Shown: positions 32,789 through 41,230 of the stretch, one piece after another
Layout: every line of letters starts with the position of its first letter
Numbering within the stretch: position 1 is the stretch's first letter
Assembly: GCF_036379515.1 (NCBI RefSeq)
Contig: NZ_DASVGN010000015.1
Span: 40,725 to 104,724 of the forward strand
DNA: 64,000 bases
Direction: 5' to 3'
Source of the DNA: Castellaniella sp036379515
Lineage (GTDB): Bacteria; Pseudomonadota; Gammaproteobacteria; Burkholderiales; Burkholderiaceae_B
The notes under the pieces: generated by a model
What the model was told of the DNA's origin: nothing
Database searches by the model: none
Seen by the model: only the letters and a program-made list of their open reading frames with translations
Made by a program: the position numbers and the translations under genes

Positions 32789-33308
32789 ACCCTCTTCAGC
32801 CGCGCTTGAGCAAGGCCTCGCTCAGGACGTCATCGATCGAGCGGCGGGTCTGGTCCCGGGCGGTGCCGTCCAAGGCGTGCGCCAGGGGCGCCAGAAGGTA
32901 GCGCGCGCGACTCAGCAGAGCTACGAACTGTTCTTTGACCCTTCAGGCACCGGTATCAGTTGCCGCGAGCGCCTGCTGATCGCCTTTTACGCGTGCCAGT
33001 TGTCGCGTGCGGACGGTTTGGCGCAGCATTATCGCGACCAGGTTCCAGACGACGCAGCATTGTGTGGGCGCCTCGAGGCCGATGTGCCGGATGCGTCGGT
33101 CTCTCCACGCCTGGCGGCCATGCTGGTCTTCACGCAGACGCTGATCTGCCGCCCTGCCGAAGGCGACCGCGAGGCCATCCGTGCGTTACGGCATGCAGGC
33201 CTGGAAGATCCCGACATCGTCACGCTGGCTCAGCTGATTGCGTTTCTTTCGTATCAGATTCGCATGGTCGTGGGGTTGCGGGCATTGCAGGCAACGGAGT
33301 CGAAATGA
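32778..33308 (+). CDS. CMD domain protein (Avi_7170-like)
   Basis: 176-residue protein of the carboxymuconolactone-decarboxylase superfamily, resembling the subgroup named after Avi_7170. Typical fold segments ISCRERLLIAFYACQLSRADGLAQHYRDQV and VSPRLAAMLVFTQTLICRPAEGD are present, but the CxxC redox pair of AhpD is missing. ATGATG at 32778/32781 overlaps the end of the monooxygenase gene. Its own stop overlaps the next start (ATGA), making a tightly coupled trio. Confidence 0.85.
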   Translation: MMPEPSSAALEQGLAQDVIDRAAGLVPGGAVQGVRQGRQKVARATQQSYELFFDPSGTGISCRERLLIAFYACQLSRADGLAQHYRDQVPDDAALCGRLEADVPDASVSPRLAAMLVFTQTLICRPAEGDREAIRALRHAGLEDPDIVTLAQLIAFLSYQIRMVVGLRALQATESK

Positions 33309-33892
33309 GCACCTTCATACAAAAAAACGGCTTTACGGACGAGCCGCTTGGCTGGCAGTCGTGGCTGCGTGTCGTCAAACCCGAGCAGGCCACGCCAGAG
33401 CAGTTGGCCGTCCTTGAGATGAGCCATCCTCAGGCGCGCACATCCGACTACTACCTGACGCTGATCCATCAACCCGGGCTGCTCGAACGGCGCTCCGAGG
33501 CCTATAACGCCATCATGTATGCCCCCGGAGGTTTGCCGCGTGCCGAGCGTGAGCTTGCGGCGCTGACGGTTTCACGCATCAATGGCTGCGTCTATTGTTC
33601 ATCGGTGCATTCGCAGCGATTCGAACAATTGGCCAAGCGTAACGATACGGTGGCACAGGTGTTCGATGATCCTCTCACCGCAGGTGTGTCCGACCGTGAA
33701 CGCGCCATCACCCGGTTTGCGGCGCGCCTGACGACTGATCCTTCAGGCTTTGGAGCGGCGGATGTCCAGCCTTTGAAAGACCTGGGCCTCACTGACTTGG
33801 AAGTCTTGGATCTGCTGCACGTGGTTTCGATTTTTGCCTGGGCCAACCGCTTGATGATGAATCTGGGCGAACCAGTTCCAGCCTCTTTGTGA
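33305..33892 (+). CDS. Alkylhydroperoxidase domain protein (Avi_7169-like)
   Basis: 195-residue AhpD-fold protein with the redox motif C95-VY-C98 followed by H102 in GCVYCSSVHSQRF, as in peroxidase-active AhpD. Preceding LPRAERELAALTVSRI is the conserved helix. It resembles the subgroup named after Avi_7169, which is usually found next to Avi_7170-type proteins, as here. ATG 33305 overlaps the previous stop. Likely detoxifies peroxide formed by the flavoenzyme of the operon, or takes part in its chemistry; inference. Confidence 0.88.
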   Translation: MSTFIQKNGFTDEPLGWQSWLRVVKPEQATPEQLAVLEMSHPQARTSDYYLTLIHQPGLLERRSEAYNAIMYAPGGLPRAERELAALTVSRINGCVYCSSVHSQRFEQLAKRNDTVAQVFDDPLTAGVSDRERAITRFAARLTTDPSGFGAADVQPLKDLGLTDLEVLDLLHVVSIFAWANRLMMNLGEPVPASL

Positions 33893-34097
33893 AGACTTTG
33901 GGCACGATCGTGAAGATTGTGGAGATCGCTGCACGTTGCTGCCAGGTTTGGTAGTAAACGTGACCAGTTTGCTACAGCAGCAGGCAGTTTTTGCAAAAAT
34001 AGCGTCGTTACAATGACCTCGTTCGATGAGTGCTCCTTCGTCTTTTTCGGTGAAACAGGCGATTTCCGAGCGTCATGAATCGATCAGCGAGGTCATT

Positions 34098-35270
34098 ATG
34101 AAACGTGTTGCGACGACTGTGCTTTTGGCGAGCTTGATTGGGTTGCCGGGTCTGGCATTTTCACCAGTGGCGGCCGCAGACGTCAGTGTGGGTGTAGGCG
34201 TGGGCCCCGGAGGGGTGGGCGCCACCATATCGGTCGGTACTGAACCGCCGCCGCTGCCGGTCTATGAACAGCCGGTGGTTCCCGGCCCGGGATACATCTG
34301 GACTCCGGGCTATTGGGCCTGGGCTCCGGCAGGCTATTTTTACTGGGTCGGTGGTGCCTGGGTCTTGCCCCCCACGGTGGGCCTGCTGTGGACACCGGGC
34401 TGGTGGGGCTGGTCCGATGGCTTTTATCATTGGCACCGAGGCTATTGGGGGCCTGAGGTCGGCTTTTACGGCGGTATCAATTATGGCTTTGGCTATTTTG
34501 GTGCGGGCTATGAGGGCGGCCGTTGGAGGGATCGCCACTTCTACTACAACACCGCCGTCAGCCATGTGAATGTGACCAACATCCACAACACCTACGTGGA
34601 CAAGACGGTCATTCGCAACGTGACGGTCAATCGCGTGAGCTACAACGGTGGCCGGGGAGGCGTGCGAGCTCAAGCCACGGTGCAGCAACGTGCGTTCGCG
34701 AATCAGCACAGGACCGCACCCACTCGGGTGCAAGACAACTTGCGTAATCAGGCCTTGCACAACCCGTCGCAACGCTTCGATACCAATCGCAGCCGCTTTA
34801 CCAGCGGCAAGCCCTTGCAGCCGGAACGCGCAGGTGCTGCGCCTGCCGCTCGTGAGCAGGCGAGGCCGGCCATGGCACCGCAGGCAGGGCGTCCGGCGGC
34901 ATCTCAGGCACGCCCCGAGTTTCAGCAATCCCGCCCCGAGGCTCGGCCGCAGCAGCCAAGATCTGAAATGCAACGTCCGGGCCCGGGTGCTCAGCCATCG
35001 AGACCCGAGACACAACAGTCCAGGCCCGAGGCGCAGCAGCATCGGCCGCAGATGCAGCAGCCTCGGCCCGAAATGAGGCAGGAATCACCCAGGGCACGGC
35101 CGCAGGCGCCTGAACCAGCGCACTTTGAGCAGCGTGCACCCCGGCCTCAGGCTGCACCACGCCAGGCAGAGAGCCGTCCGGCGCCGCGTCCACAGGAGCG
35201 GGCGGCACCGCGCCAAGACAGTGGCGGCCGTCATCGGGGTGACGAACGGCGTCGAGAGCAGTCGGAGTAG
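34098..35270 (+). CDS. Secreted YXWQ/WTPGYW-type protein with a Pro/Gln/Arg tail
   Basis: 390-residue exported protein. Signal peptide MKRVATTVLLASLIGLPGLA; residues about 30-160 are aromatic and glycine-rich with repeats YIWTPGYWAW, LLWTPGWWGW and HWHRGYWGP, the pattern of YXWQ repeat proteins; a middle Asn/Val-rich stretch follows. From about residue 250 to the end runs a low-complexity tail of RPE/QQ/SRP units (QQSRPEARPQQPR and similar), basic and surely disordered. Surface or periplasmic location is expected; function unknown. ATG 34098 has GAGG upstream and starts the signal peptide. Confidence 0.82.
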   Translation: MKRVATTVLLASLIGLPGLAFSPVAAADVSVGVGVGPGGVGATISVGTEPPPLPVYEQPVVPGPGYIWTPGYWAWAPAGYFYWVGGAWVLPPTVGLLWTPGWWGWSDGFYHWHRGYWGPEVGFYGGINYGFGYFGAGYEGGRWRDRHFYYNTAVSHVNVTNIHNTYVDKTVIRNVTVNRVSYNGGRGGVRAQATVQQRAFANQHRTAPTRVQDNLRNQALHNPSQRFDTNRSRFTSGKPLQPERAGAAPAAREQARPAMAPQAGRPAASQARPEFQQSRPEARPQQPRSEMQRPGPGAQPSRPETQQSRPEAQQHRPQMQQPRPEMRQESPRARPQAPEPAHFEQRAPRPQAAPRQAESRPAPRPQERAAPRQDSGGRHRGDERRREQSE

Positions 35271-35369
35271 CCCGCAAGCCGGGCGGTGCCTGTGCAACCC
35301 CTGCATGACGACGCTGAGGCCATGAGGGGCTGCATCGGGGCACCGATTCGTTTATACTTTGCAGACCAA

Positions 35370-35485
35370 GGGGAGTAGCTCACCTTCTGCTGCATCGTCA
35401 AGACGGCGTCTTCATCGACACCCGGTGCGCAGGCAACAAAAGTTGCGAGCAAGACCTTGCCTGTACGGGCAAGGTGCGTCTCCTC
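35370..35485 (+). promoter_or_regulatory. yybP-ykoY (manganese) riboswitch
   Basis: Leader of the TerC gene. The 5' end GGGGAGTAGCTC and the conserved inner CCGGTGCGCAGGCAAC match the yybP-ykoY consensus. The first stem pairs GGGGAG (35370-35375) with CTCCTC (35480-35485), and an inner helix ACCTTGCC/GGCAAGGT closes the far arm. Mn2+ binding to this aptamer raises expression of manganese exporters. A terminator hairpin follows directly, so control is at transcription termination. Confidence 0.9.
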
Positions 35486-35491
35486 TCTGGG

Positions 35492-35534
35492 AATGGCCTG
35501 GGCCCGTTTCGCGGTCCAGGCCATTTTCGTTTTT
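35492..35534 (+). terminator. Riboswitch-controlled terminator
   Basis: Perfect 10-bp stem AATGGCCTGG / CCAGGCCATT, 14-nt loop, followed by TTCGTTTTT. It lies between the aptamer and the TerC gene and is its expression platform. Confidence 0.88.
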
Positions 35535-35632
35535 GGCAGCTGTTTCTGGCAGTTTTTGGATAAATCCAAAAAATGTCATGCGCCGGATGGGCCTGTCCAG
35601 GTTTTGGTTCGATTTCGACCACAGGAGCATCC

Positions 35633-36337
35633 ATGATCGAATTTTTTGAATTGTTGAACTGGACGGCGGTTTTTCAGATCGTCCTCATCGACATCCTGCT
35701 GGGGGGCGACAACGCCGTCGTGATCGCGCTGGCGTGTCGCAAGCTGGAGCACCGCCAGCGCTTCCTAGGTATTTTATGGGGTACCGTCGGGGCGATTGTG
35801 CTGCGGATCATCCTGATCGCCTTTGCCATGACGCTACTGGGAGTTCCGTTCCTGAAAGTCGTGGGTGCACTGCTGCTGGTGTGGATCGGCGTCAAACTGC
35901 TGTTGCCGGATGACCACTCGCAGGACGACGTTCATGCGAGCGCGTCCGTGCTGGCCGCCATTCGCACGATTATCGTGGCAGATCTGGTCATGAGCCTGGA
36001 CAACGTAGTGGCCATTGCTGCGGCTGCGCAGCAGGCGCATTCGGATCATCACCTGATTCTGGTGGTCTTCGGCCTGCTGCTGAGCGTGCCCATCATCGTC
36101 TGGGGCAGTACGCTGGTGCTCAAGCTGATTGACCGGTTCCCGGTGGTCGTCACCTTGGGCGCGGGTCTCTTGGGCTGGATCGCAGGCGGCATGCTGGTGA
36201 CCGATCAGGTGATCGTGGCCGAGTTTGGCGCTCAGCCCGCACTGAAGATCGGCGCCGAGATCGCTGGGGCTGCGCTGGTGGTCGTACTGGGCCTCTGGCT
36301 GGCGCGCCGCCGCAGGATGGTGGCTGCGTCTCATTGA
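35633..36337 (+). CDS. TerC family membrane protein, probable Mn exporter
   Basis: 234-residue TerC family protein with seven helices. The signature acidic membrane motifs are IDILLGGDNAVVIALACR (about residues 17-34) and VADLVMSLDNVVAIAAAA (about 114-131), holding the Asp-Asn pairs that bind metal. Paralogues under the yybP-ykoY riboswitch (Alx, MeeF/MeeY) export manganese, and this gene has that riboswitch. ATG 35633 follows AGGAG. Confidence 0.93.
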   Translation: MIEFFELLNWTAVFQIVLIDILLGGDNAVVIALACRKLEHRQRFLGILWGTVGAIVLRIILIAFAMTLLGVPFLKVVGALLLVWIGVKLLLPDDHSQDDVHASASVLAAIRTIIVADLVMSLDNVVAIAAAAQQAHSDHHLILVVFGLLLSVPIIVWGSTLVLKLIDRFPVVVTLGAGLLGWIAGGMLVTDQVIVAEFGAQPALKIGAEIAGAALVVVLGLWLARRRRMVAASH

Positions 36338-36438
36338 CCACGGCTTGAGTGTGACGGCTGGTGGCCCCCGGGGGCCAGCCGTCCGTAGTAAAACAGAAGG
36401 GATCGCCCGCCTGTGGCCGGGCCTCGTTCGGAGGTCTC

Positions 36439-37260
36439 ATGTCTTTCACCATTCAACAAAAGCGCGCCGCCTTCAGGGCGTTACACGAGCAAGGCTGCTT
36501 TCTCATCCCCAATCCCTGGGACGTGGGCAGTGCCCTCTATCTGCAGTCTTTGGGGTTCAAGGCGCTGGCCTCGACGAGTTCGGGCTTTGCCTGGTCCCAA
36601 GGACGTCCTGACGGCGGGGTGGCGCGCGAGGGTGTGCTGGAACACCTGCGTACGCTGGTGCAGGCCACGGATTTACCCGTCAACGCCGATTTTGAAGGCG
36701 GGCATGCGGCCACCCCGGAAGGCGTTGCCGAGAGCGTTCGCATGGCGGTCGATACCGGCGTGGCCGGACTTTCGATCGAGGATTCCACGGGTGATCGTGA
36801 GGCACCAGTGCGTGATCTGGCCGACGCAGTCGCGCGGCTGCGAGCCGCGCGCGTGGCCATCGATGAGTCAGGCGGCGACACTTTGCTGGTGGGGCGCGCC
36901 GAAAACTTCATCGTGGGACGCGCAGATTTGCCGGACACCCTGGCGAGGCTGAAGGCCTATGCCGAGGCAGGTGCCGATTGCCTGTATGCGCCTGGCATTC
37001 ACACGCGCGAACAGATCGTTGCGGTGGTTCAGGCGGTGGCACCCAAGCCGGTCAACTTGCTCGTGGGATCTGCGTCTGATCTGACCTTGGACGATATTGC
37101 TGCGTTGGGGGTGCGCCGCGTCAGCGTCGGCGGTGCACTGGCGCGGGCGGCCTGGAGCGGGCTGCAGCGCGCCGCCCGCATCCTGCAGCAAGAAGGGCGC
37201 TTTGACGGGTTTGCCGGCGCCGCGTCGCATCCTGAGCTGAATGCGTTGTTTCGACGGTAA
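36439..37260 (+). CDS. PEP mutase/isocitrate lyase family enzyme
   Basis: 273-residue TIM-barrel enzyme of the isocitrate lyase/phosphoenolpyruvate mutase superfamily. It carries the typical N-terminal LIPNPWDVGSALYLQSLGFKALAS, metal-site LPVNADFEGGH, GVAGLSIEDS and catalytic-loop-like LLVGRAENFIVGR. The Cys of true lyases (KKCGH loop) is not present. It may cleave or decarboxylate a small 2-oxo or methyl-substituted acid. ATG 36439 follows GGAGG; the frame extends upstream without a binding site. Confidence 0.9.
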   Translation: MSFTIQQKRAAFRALHEQGCFLIPNPWDVGSALYLQSLGFKALASTSSGFAWSQGRPDGGVAREGVLEHLRTLVQATDLPVNADFEGGHAATPEGVAESVRMAVDTGVAGLSIEDSTGDREAPVRDLADAVARLRAARVAIDESGGDTLLVGRAENFIVGRADLPDTLARLKAYAEAGADCLYAPGIHTREQIVAVVQAVAPKPVNLLVGSASDLTLDDIAALGVRRVSVGGALARAAWSGLQRAARILQQEGRFDGFAGAASHPELNALFRR

Positions 37261-37311
37261 TGCTTCGCAGGTGTGAGCGGTCCCACCGCACCACCATGCA
37301 CCGCGACCGGA

Positions 37312-38259
37312 TCAGCGCTTGGGAGCTGCTGCCTCTTTGGGGTCGCCTTCGGCATAGAGAGCGAGGATATCCCGCACGGCCCGGTTGGCCGGGGTGGGTA
37401 CGCCTAACTGCGCCCCCATCTCGGTGACCGCGCCACTGAGCCACATGACTTCCAGCGGCTTGCCCAACTTCAGGTCCTGGGTCATCGACGCCGTCATGTC
37501 GGCCGGAAATTTGTGCGTGAATTCCAGTCGATCGCGCGCATAGTTTTCAGGCAGGGCCACTCCCTGGGCTCGACCCACTGCAGCGGTCTCCTGCATCAGG
37601 TCCAACAAAAATTGGCGCGTGAGCGGGTTGTCGCGAATGGGGCCTATGCCTTTGCGCATGGTGGTTGTGGCGCCGGAGATCCCCACCAGCAGCACGAATT
37701 TCTCCCAGATTTTTTTACGAATGTCGTCGGTCAGCTCTGCGTCAAAGCCGGCTGCCTGGCACGCTTGCAAGAAGGCCAGGGCCCTGGGCGAGCGGTTGCC
37801 GTCGAATTCACCAAACACCAGTTTGTGTAATCCCCCGACGTGGCGGATGACGCCCGGCCGGTCGATATAGGCCGATATGTACGCGACTCCGCCCATGACA
37901 GGTGGGTCGCCGAATTCGCGCCGCAAGATGTCGTCCTTGCCCACGCTGTTCTGAAATGACGCGATGCAAGTCTGCGGCCCGAAGAGCGGGTGCAGCGTGC
38001 GGGCGGTCTTTTCGGAGTCCGCCAGCTTGACGGCCAGGAACACCAGGTCGACTGGGCCAATGGCAGCGGGATTTTCCACCGCCTTGACGTTGGGAACGTG
38101 GATGTTTTCGCCTTCGGTGTTTTCGATCAGCAGCCCGTGTTGCTGCAGGGCGGCCAAATGGGCCCCGCGTGCAATGAATGTGACATCAGTGCCGCTGCGG
38201 GCCAGCAATGCCCCGAAGTACCCGCCGACCCCTCCAGCTCCCACGATTGCGATCTTCAT
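37312..38259 (-). CDS. Ketopantoate reductase-like oxidoreductase (PanE/ApbA family)
   Basis: 315-residue 2-dehydropantoate 2-reductase family protein. NADPH motif IAIVGAGGVGGYFGALLARSG (residues 3-23), conserved FLAVKLADSEKTA and SFQNSVGKDDILRREFGD, then the helical domain with the Lys in DIRKKIWEKFVLLVGISG. Members reduce ketopantoate for pantothenate/CoA or act on related oxo-acids. ATG 38259 is preceded by GAGGTCAGGA. Convergent with the PEP mutase-like gene. Confidence 0.9.
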   Translation of the reverse strand: MKIAIVGAGGVGGYFGALLARSGTDVTFIARGAHLAALQQHGLLIENTEGENIHVPNVKAVENPAAIGPVDLVFLAVKLADSEKTARTLHPLFGPQTCIASFQNSVGKDDILRREFGDPPVMGGVAYISAYIDRPGVIRHVGGLHKLVFGEFDGNRSPRALAFLQACQAAGFDAELTDDIRKKIWEKFVLLVGISGATTTMRKGIGPIRDNPLTRQFLLDLMQETAAVGRAQGVALPENYARDRLEFTHKFPADMTASMTQDLKLGKPLEVMWLSGAVTEMGAQLGVPTPANRAVRDILALYAEGDPKEAAAPKR

Positions 38260-38418
38260 TCCTGACCTCACGTTGAAATAGCTCTCATCATAGGTCAGGA
38301 AGCCCAAGCTCCGCATCGGGCTGCCGCGCCGGGACGGTGGCTTCGGATGGGTCAGTCGCGCAACGCTCTCCACATGGGTCCGTTTTGTCGGGTTGCCTTT
38401 TTTGGCACCGTTGGAATA

Positions 38419-38442
38419 TAGTAGCTATACAAACAACTACTA
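38419..38442. promoter_or_regulatory. Inverted repeat upstream of the TrmB-like gene
   Basis: TAGTAG-N12-CTACTA, centred 27 bp before the start codon, within the likely promoter. A natural site for autoregulation by the HTH protein it precedes. Confidence 0.5.
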
Positions 38443-38456
38443 ATGATCATCTGGTC

Positions 38457-39290
38457 ATGGATACAGTCACTGCCTTGCAGCAGCTGGGGTTCTCGGAATA
38501 CGAAGCACGTGCTTACGCCGCATTGGTAGGTGAAGGCGAACTCAATGGCTACGGCCTGGCCAAGAAAACAGGCATCCCACGCGCCAACATTTATGCCGTG
38601 GCTGAAAAGCTGCTGTTGCGTGGGGCCTTGCTGCGTATCGAACATGAAGGCGGCCAGCGCTATGTGGCCGTCCCGCCTGCGCAACTGCTGCGCAAGCTCG
38701 AATCCGACCATCACCAGGCACTTGAGGCCGCGCAACGCACTCTGACTCAGAAAGCGCCGGCGCATGAACCTGCACCGGTCTTCAATCTGCGCGGCAAAGA
38801 GCTCCTGTCCAAGGGCGAAGAGGTCATTCGTAATTGCCAAAGCTCGCTGCTCGTCGCGATTCAGTCGGCGGATGCCTCGGTATTGGCACCAGCCTTGCAG
38901 CAGGCTGCGGCGCGTGGGGTCCGGATCACTACGTTGTGTTTGCAGGCCTGCGACGGCGTCTGTGGCGGCTGCCAGGGTGACATTCACCGCTATGCACTGG
39001 CTCCGGGGGGCGGCACGCGCTGGCTGGTGCTGGTGGCCGATCAAACCGTTGCCTTGGTGGGGCAGGTGGGCGACGGCGTGGCCGAAGGCATGACCACTCG
39101 CCAGCAACTGGTGGTCGAACTGGCCGCCGACTTCGTGCGCCAGAACCTGGGGCTTGCAGCCATCTGCCAGGGCCTGGGTCATCGTCTCGAAGAACTTCTG
39201 CCTGCGCATGTCTTGGCGCAGCTCAATGATTTATACCCTGACGGGGGGTTCCCCGCCTATTTGCGGGCGCTGGGTGGACAGGCAGCGTAG
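38457..39290 (+). CDS. TrmB-like HTH regulator with a cysteine cluster
   Basis: 277-residue TrmB family regulator. The N-terminal winged HTH is residues about 3-75 (LGFSEYEARAYAALVGEGEL, TGIPRANIYAVAEKLLLRGA), then a linker helix and a phospholipase-D-like sensor domain. Unusual for the family is a tight cluster C161-x3-C165-x3-C169-x2-C172 (CLQACDGVCGGC), which could bind Fe-S or zinc and sense redox or metal; C127 may add to it. ATG 38457 is chosen. A secreted protein gene follows 42 bp downstream and may be a target. Confidence 0.85.
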   Translation: MDTVTALQQLGFSEYEARAYAALVGEGELNGYGLAKKTGIPRANIYAVAEKLLLRGALLRIEHEGGQRYVAVPPAQLLRKLESDHHQALEAAQRTLTQKAPAHEPAPVFNLRGKELLSKGEEVIRNCQSSLLVAIQSADASVLAPALQQAAARGVRITTLCLQACDGVCGGCQGDIHRYALAPGGGTRWLVLVADQTVALVGQVGDGVAEGMTTRQQLVVELAADFVRQNLGLAAICQGLGHRLEELLPAHVLAQLNDLYPDGGFPAYLRALGGQAA

Positions 39291-39332
39291 GGCTGCCGGC
39301 ATCCGTGCTCTTGAACTTGAAAGGAAAGCATC

Positions 39333-39983
39333 ATGAAGATCTCCCGTAAACTGACCGCAGCGCCGCTGGTTCTCGTCGCGGCCCTTGGCCTTGCCATGAG
39401 CGGCACCATGATGACGGCCAACGCCGCCACGTCGCAAAAGACTGAAATGTCTCACGCCATGAATTGGTTTGGCGGCCCAGTCTATGAAGGGGCTCCCGCA
39501 CTTGAAGCAACTGCGGCGTTGGTTGCAGCCGGTGGCGGTGCTAAAAACTTCACTTTCGACAAGGCCTTGGTTTCGATGCTCGGGGAAAAGACCGTGAATG
39601 CCGAAGTCGCCAAGCTGACCAAGCAATATGGCGAAAAAGACGTCAAGGGCTTCATCGCTGGCATGACGTTTGCCATCAACGACGGCCTGAAGCGTGCCAC
39701 TGAAGCGGGCGTCAAGCTGCCCGCTGCGCCGGCAGACCTCAAAGGCGTGAAGCTTGCCAAGACCCTGGTGGCCGCCGGTACGGCACCGGATGGCGCCTTC
39801 TGGGCAGGGTACCTGTTCGACAAGGCCATTTCGCACAAGCTGCACAATCAAGTCATGGCCGACATTGACGTCAAGTTCGGTCATGGTGCCGATGAAAACA
39901 CCCACAAGATCTTGAATCAGGCCATGTACGACGTGGCGCATGCGCTGGGTGAAAAGAACGTGAAGCTGGCTTCGTTGCATTGA
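39333..39983 (+). CDS. Secreted helical protein of unknown function
   Basis: 216-residue exported protein: signal peptide MKISRKLTAAPLVLVAALGL, cleavage probably after NANA, then an alpha-helical body (TFDKALVSMLGEKTVNAEVA, GFIAGMTFAINDGLKRATEA) with several His (HKLHNQVMADIDVKFGHGAD, AHAL near the end). No Cys in the mature part. I do not recognise a family. It follows the cysteine-cluster TrmB regulator in the same direction with AAGGAAAG before ATG. Confidence 0.72.
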   Translation: MKISRKLTAAPLVLVAALGLAMSGTMMTANAATSQKTEMSHAMNWFGGPVYEGAPALEATAALVAAGGGAKNFTFDKALVSMLGEKTVNAEVAKLTKQYGEKDVKGFIAGMTFAINDGLKRATEAGVKLPAAPADLKGVKLAKTLVAAGTAPDGAFWAGYLFDKAISHKLHNQVMADIDVKFGHGADENTHKILNQAMYDVAHALGEKNVKLASLH

Positions 39984-40130
39984 TTTCGTAAGAACCCCAG
40001 GGCCTCTGGGCCCAGGAAATCGCAAGGCGGGCTGGGCGCTCAAATGCGTCCGGCCCGTCGTGTCTGTGCCTGCCGGTCAAACTGGGATATCCTGAATCAA
40101 TCGGGGTATTGTCCGTCCCCTGAAGTCAAG

Positions 40131-40868
40131 ATGATCGCGATGCCACTTGATCCTTTGCTAATCCTTCCGACACAGCAGCCTGCCGCACAGCTATTCGTAT
40201 TGCTGCATGGTGAGTCCGCCGGGCCCATGCAACTTCTGAATCTGGTGGCAGCTACCCGCCAGGCATTCCCTGCGGCTGTCATCATTCAGCCCTATGCCCC
40301 CTTTGGCGAGGGCGAGGCACGGCGATGGATTGCGCACGAAAGCCCCGATGCAGAAGCCTATGTGCGTCTGGTAGACGATGCGGCGGTTGCGTTGGTGTGC
40401 GACATACGCAACTGGCAGCAACAGCATGGTCTGCGTGCGCAGCAGACGGCTGTCGTGGGATTCTCGGAAGGGGCGGCCGTCGGCCTGGCCGCGTGCACTC
40501 ATGATGGGGTGGCAGGGCGTGCGTTGCTTTTTTCCACGCGCTTTGCAACTTTGCCGGACACCGCGCCTGCAGCCACCACGCTGCATTTGTTGCATGGTGC
40601 ACAAGACCGTGTCGCGCCGGTGGACCAGGCGCGCCAGGTACACGCCCGATTTGCCGATTTGAATGCGGACGTGACCCTCGATATCGCCTCGGGAGTGGGG
40701 CACGATCTGCACGAGGCCCTGATTCATCAGGCCATCGTACGGCTGCAAACCTGCGTGCCTCTGCGAAGCTGGGAGGCGGCGGTGGGTTCGCCCGACTTGC
40801 GGGTGGATGAGTACAGCGCGGTAGAATGCCGCGACGAAGTCCCGCCAGATCCCAGAACCTTGCATTGA
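40131..40868 (+). CDS. YpfH-like esterase (alpha/beta hydrolase)
   Basis: 245-residue serine hydrolase of the carboxylesterase/phospholipase (YpfH) group. Oxyanion-hole LFVLLHGESAG, nucleophile Ser in VVGFSEGAAVGLA (about residue 111), Asp in LLHGAQDRVAPV (about 158) and His in SGVGHDLHE (about 187) complete the triad. ATG 40131 or 40140; the ribosome binding site is weak in either case. No signal peptide, so cytosolic. Confidence 0.85.
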   Translation: MIAMPLDPLLILPTQQPAAQLFVLLHGESAGPMQLLNLVAATRQAFPAAVIIQPYAPFGEGEARRWIAHESPDAEAYVRLVDDAAVALVCDIRNWQQQHGLRAQQTAVVGFSEGAAVGLAACTHDGVAGRALLFSTRFATLPDTAPAATTLHLLHGAQDRVAPVDQARQVHARFADLNADVTLDIASGVGHDLHEALIHQAIVRLQTCVPLRSWEAAVGSPDLRVDEYSAVECRDEVPPDPRTLH

Positions 40869-40885
40869 TCCGGCGGGAGCCGGCG

Positions 40886-41230
40886 CTACTTTTTGTTTTC
40901 GTGCAGCTCGTGCAGGGTTTGCAGCGCCAGGTTCGAATGGGCGTAAGCCCCGCCGGCGCGCATCTCGGCTGCGACCCAGATGGCTTCCATGATTTCTGCG
41001 TCGGTGGCTCCGGCACGGGTAGCGCCTTCTGTGTGGCCTTTGATGCAATATGGACATTGCGTGACGTGCGCTACGGCCACCGCAATCAGTTGCTTGGTCT
41101 TGGCGTCCAGTGCCCCAGGCGCGAATACGGCCTTGCTGAAGGCCTTGAACGCAGCGAGCGGCTCAGGCGCGAGCTCTGAGCGGCGTTTGGCCAATTCGGC
41201 ACTGGGGTGCGGATACATCGCGGATTCCAT
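40886..41230 (-). CDS. Carboxymuconolactone decarboxylase family protein (AhpD-like)
   Basis: 114-residue single-domain AhpD-fold protein with redox pair and His as CPYCIKGHTEGATRAG (about residues 59-74), preceded by LDAKTKQLIAVAVAHVTQ. Such proteins reduce peroxides or work with thiol partners. Stands alone, convergent with the esterase gene 17 bp away. Confidence 0.92.
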   Translation of the reverse strand: MESAMYPHPSAELAKRRSELAPEPLAAFKAFSKAVFAPGALDAKTKQLIAVAVAHVTQCPYCIKGHTEGATRAGATDAEIMEAIWVAAEMRAGGAYAHSNLALQTLHELHENKK

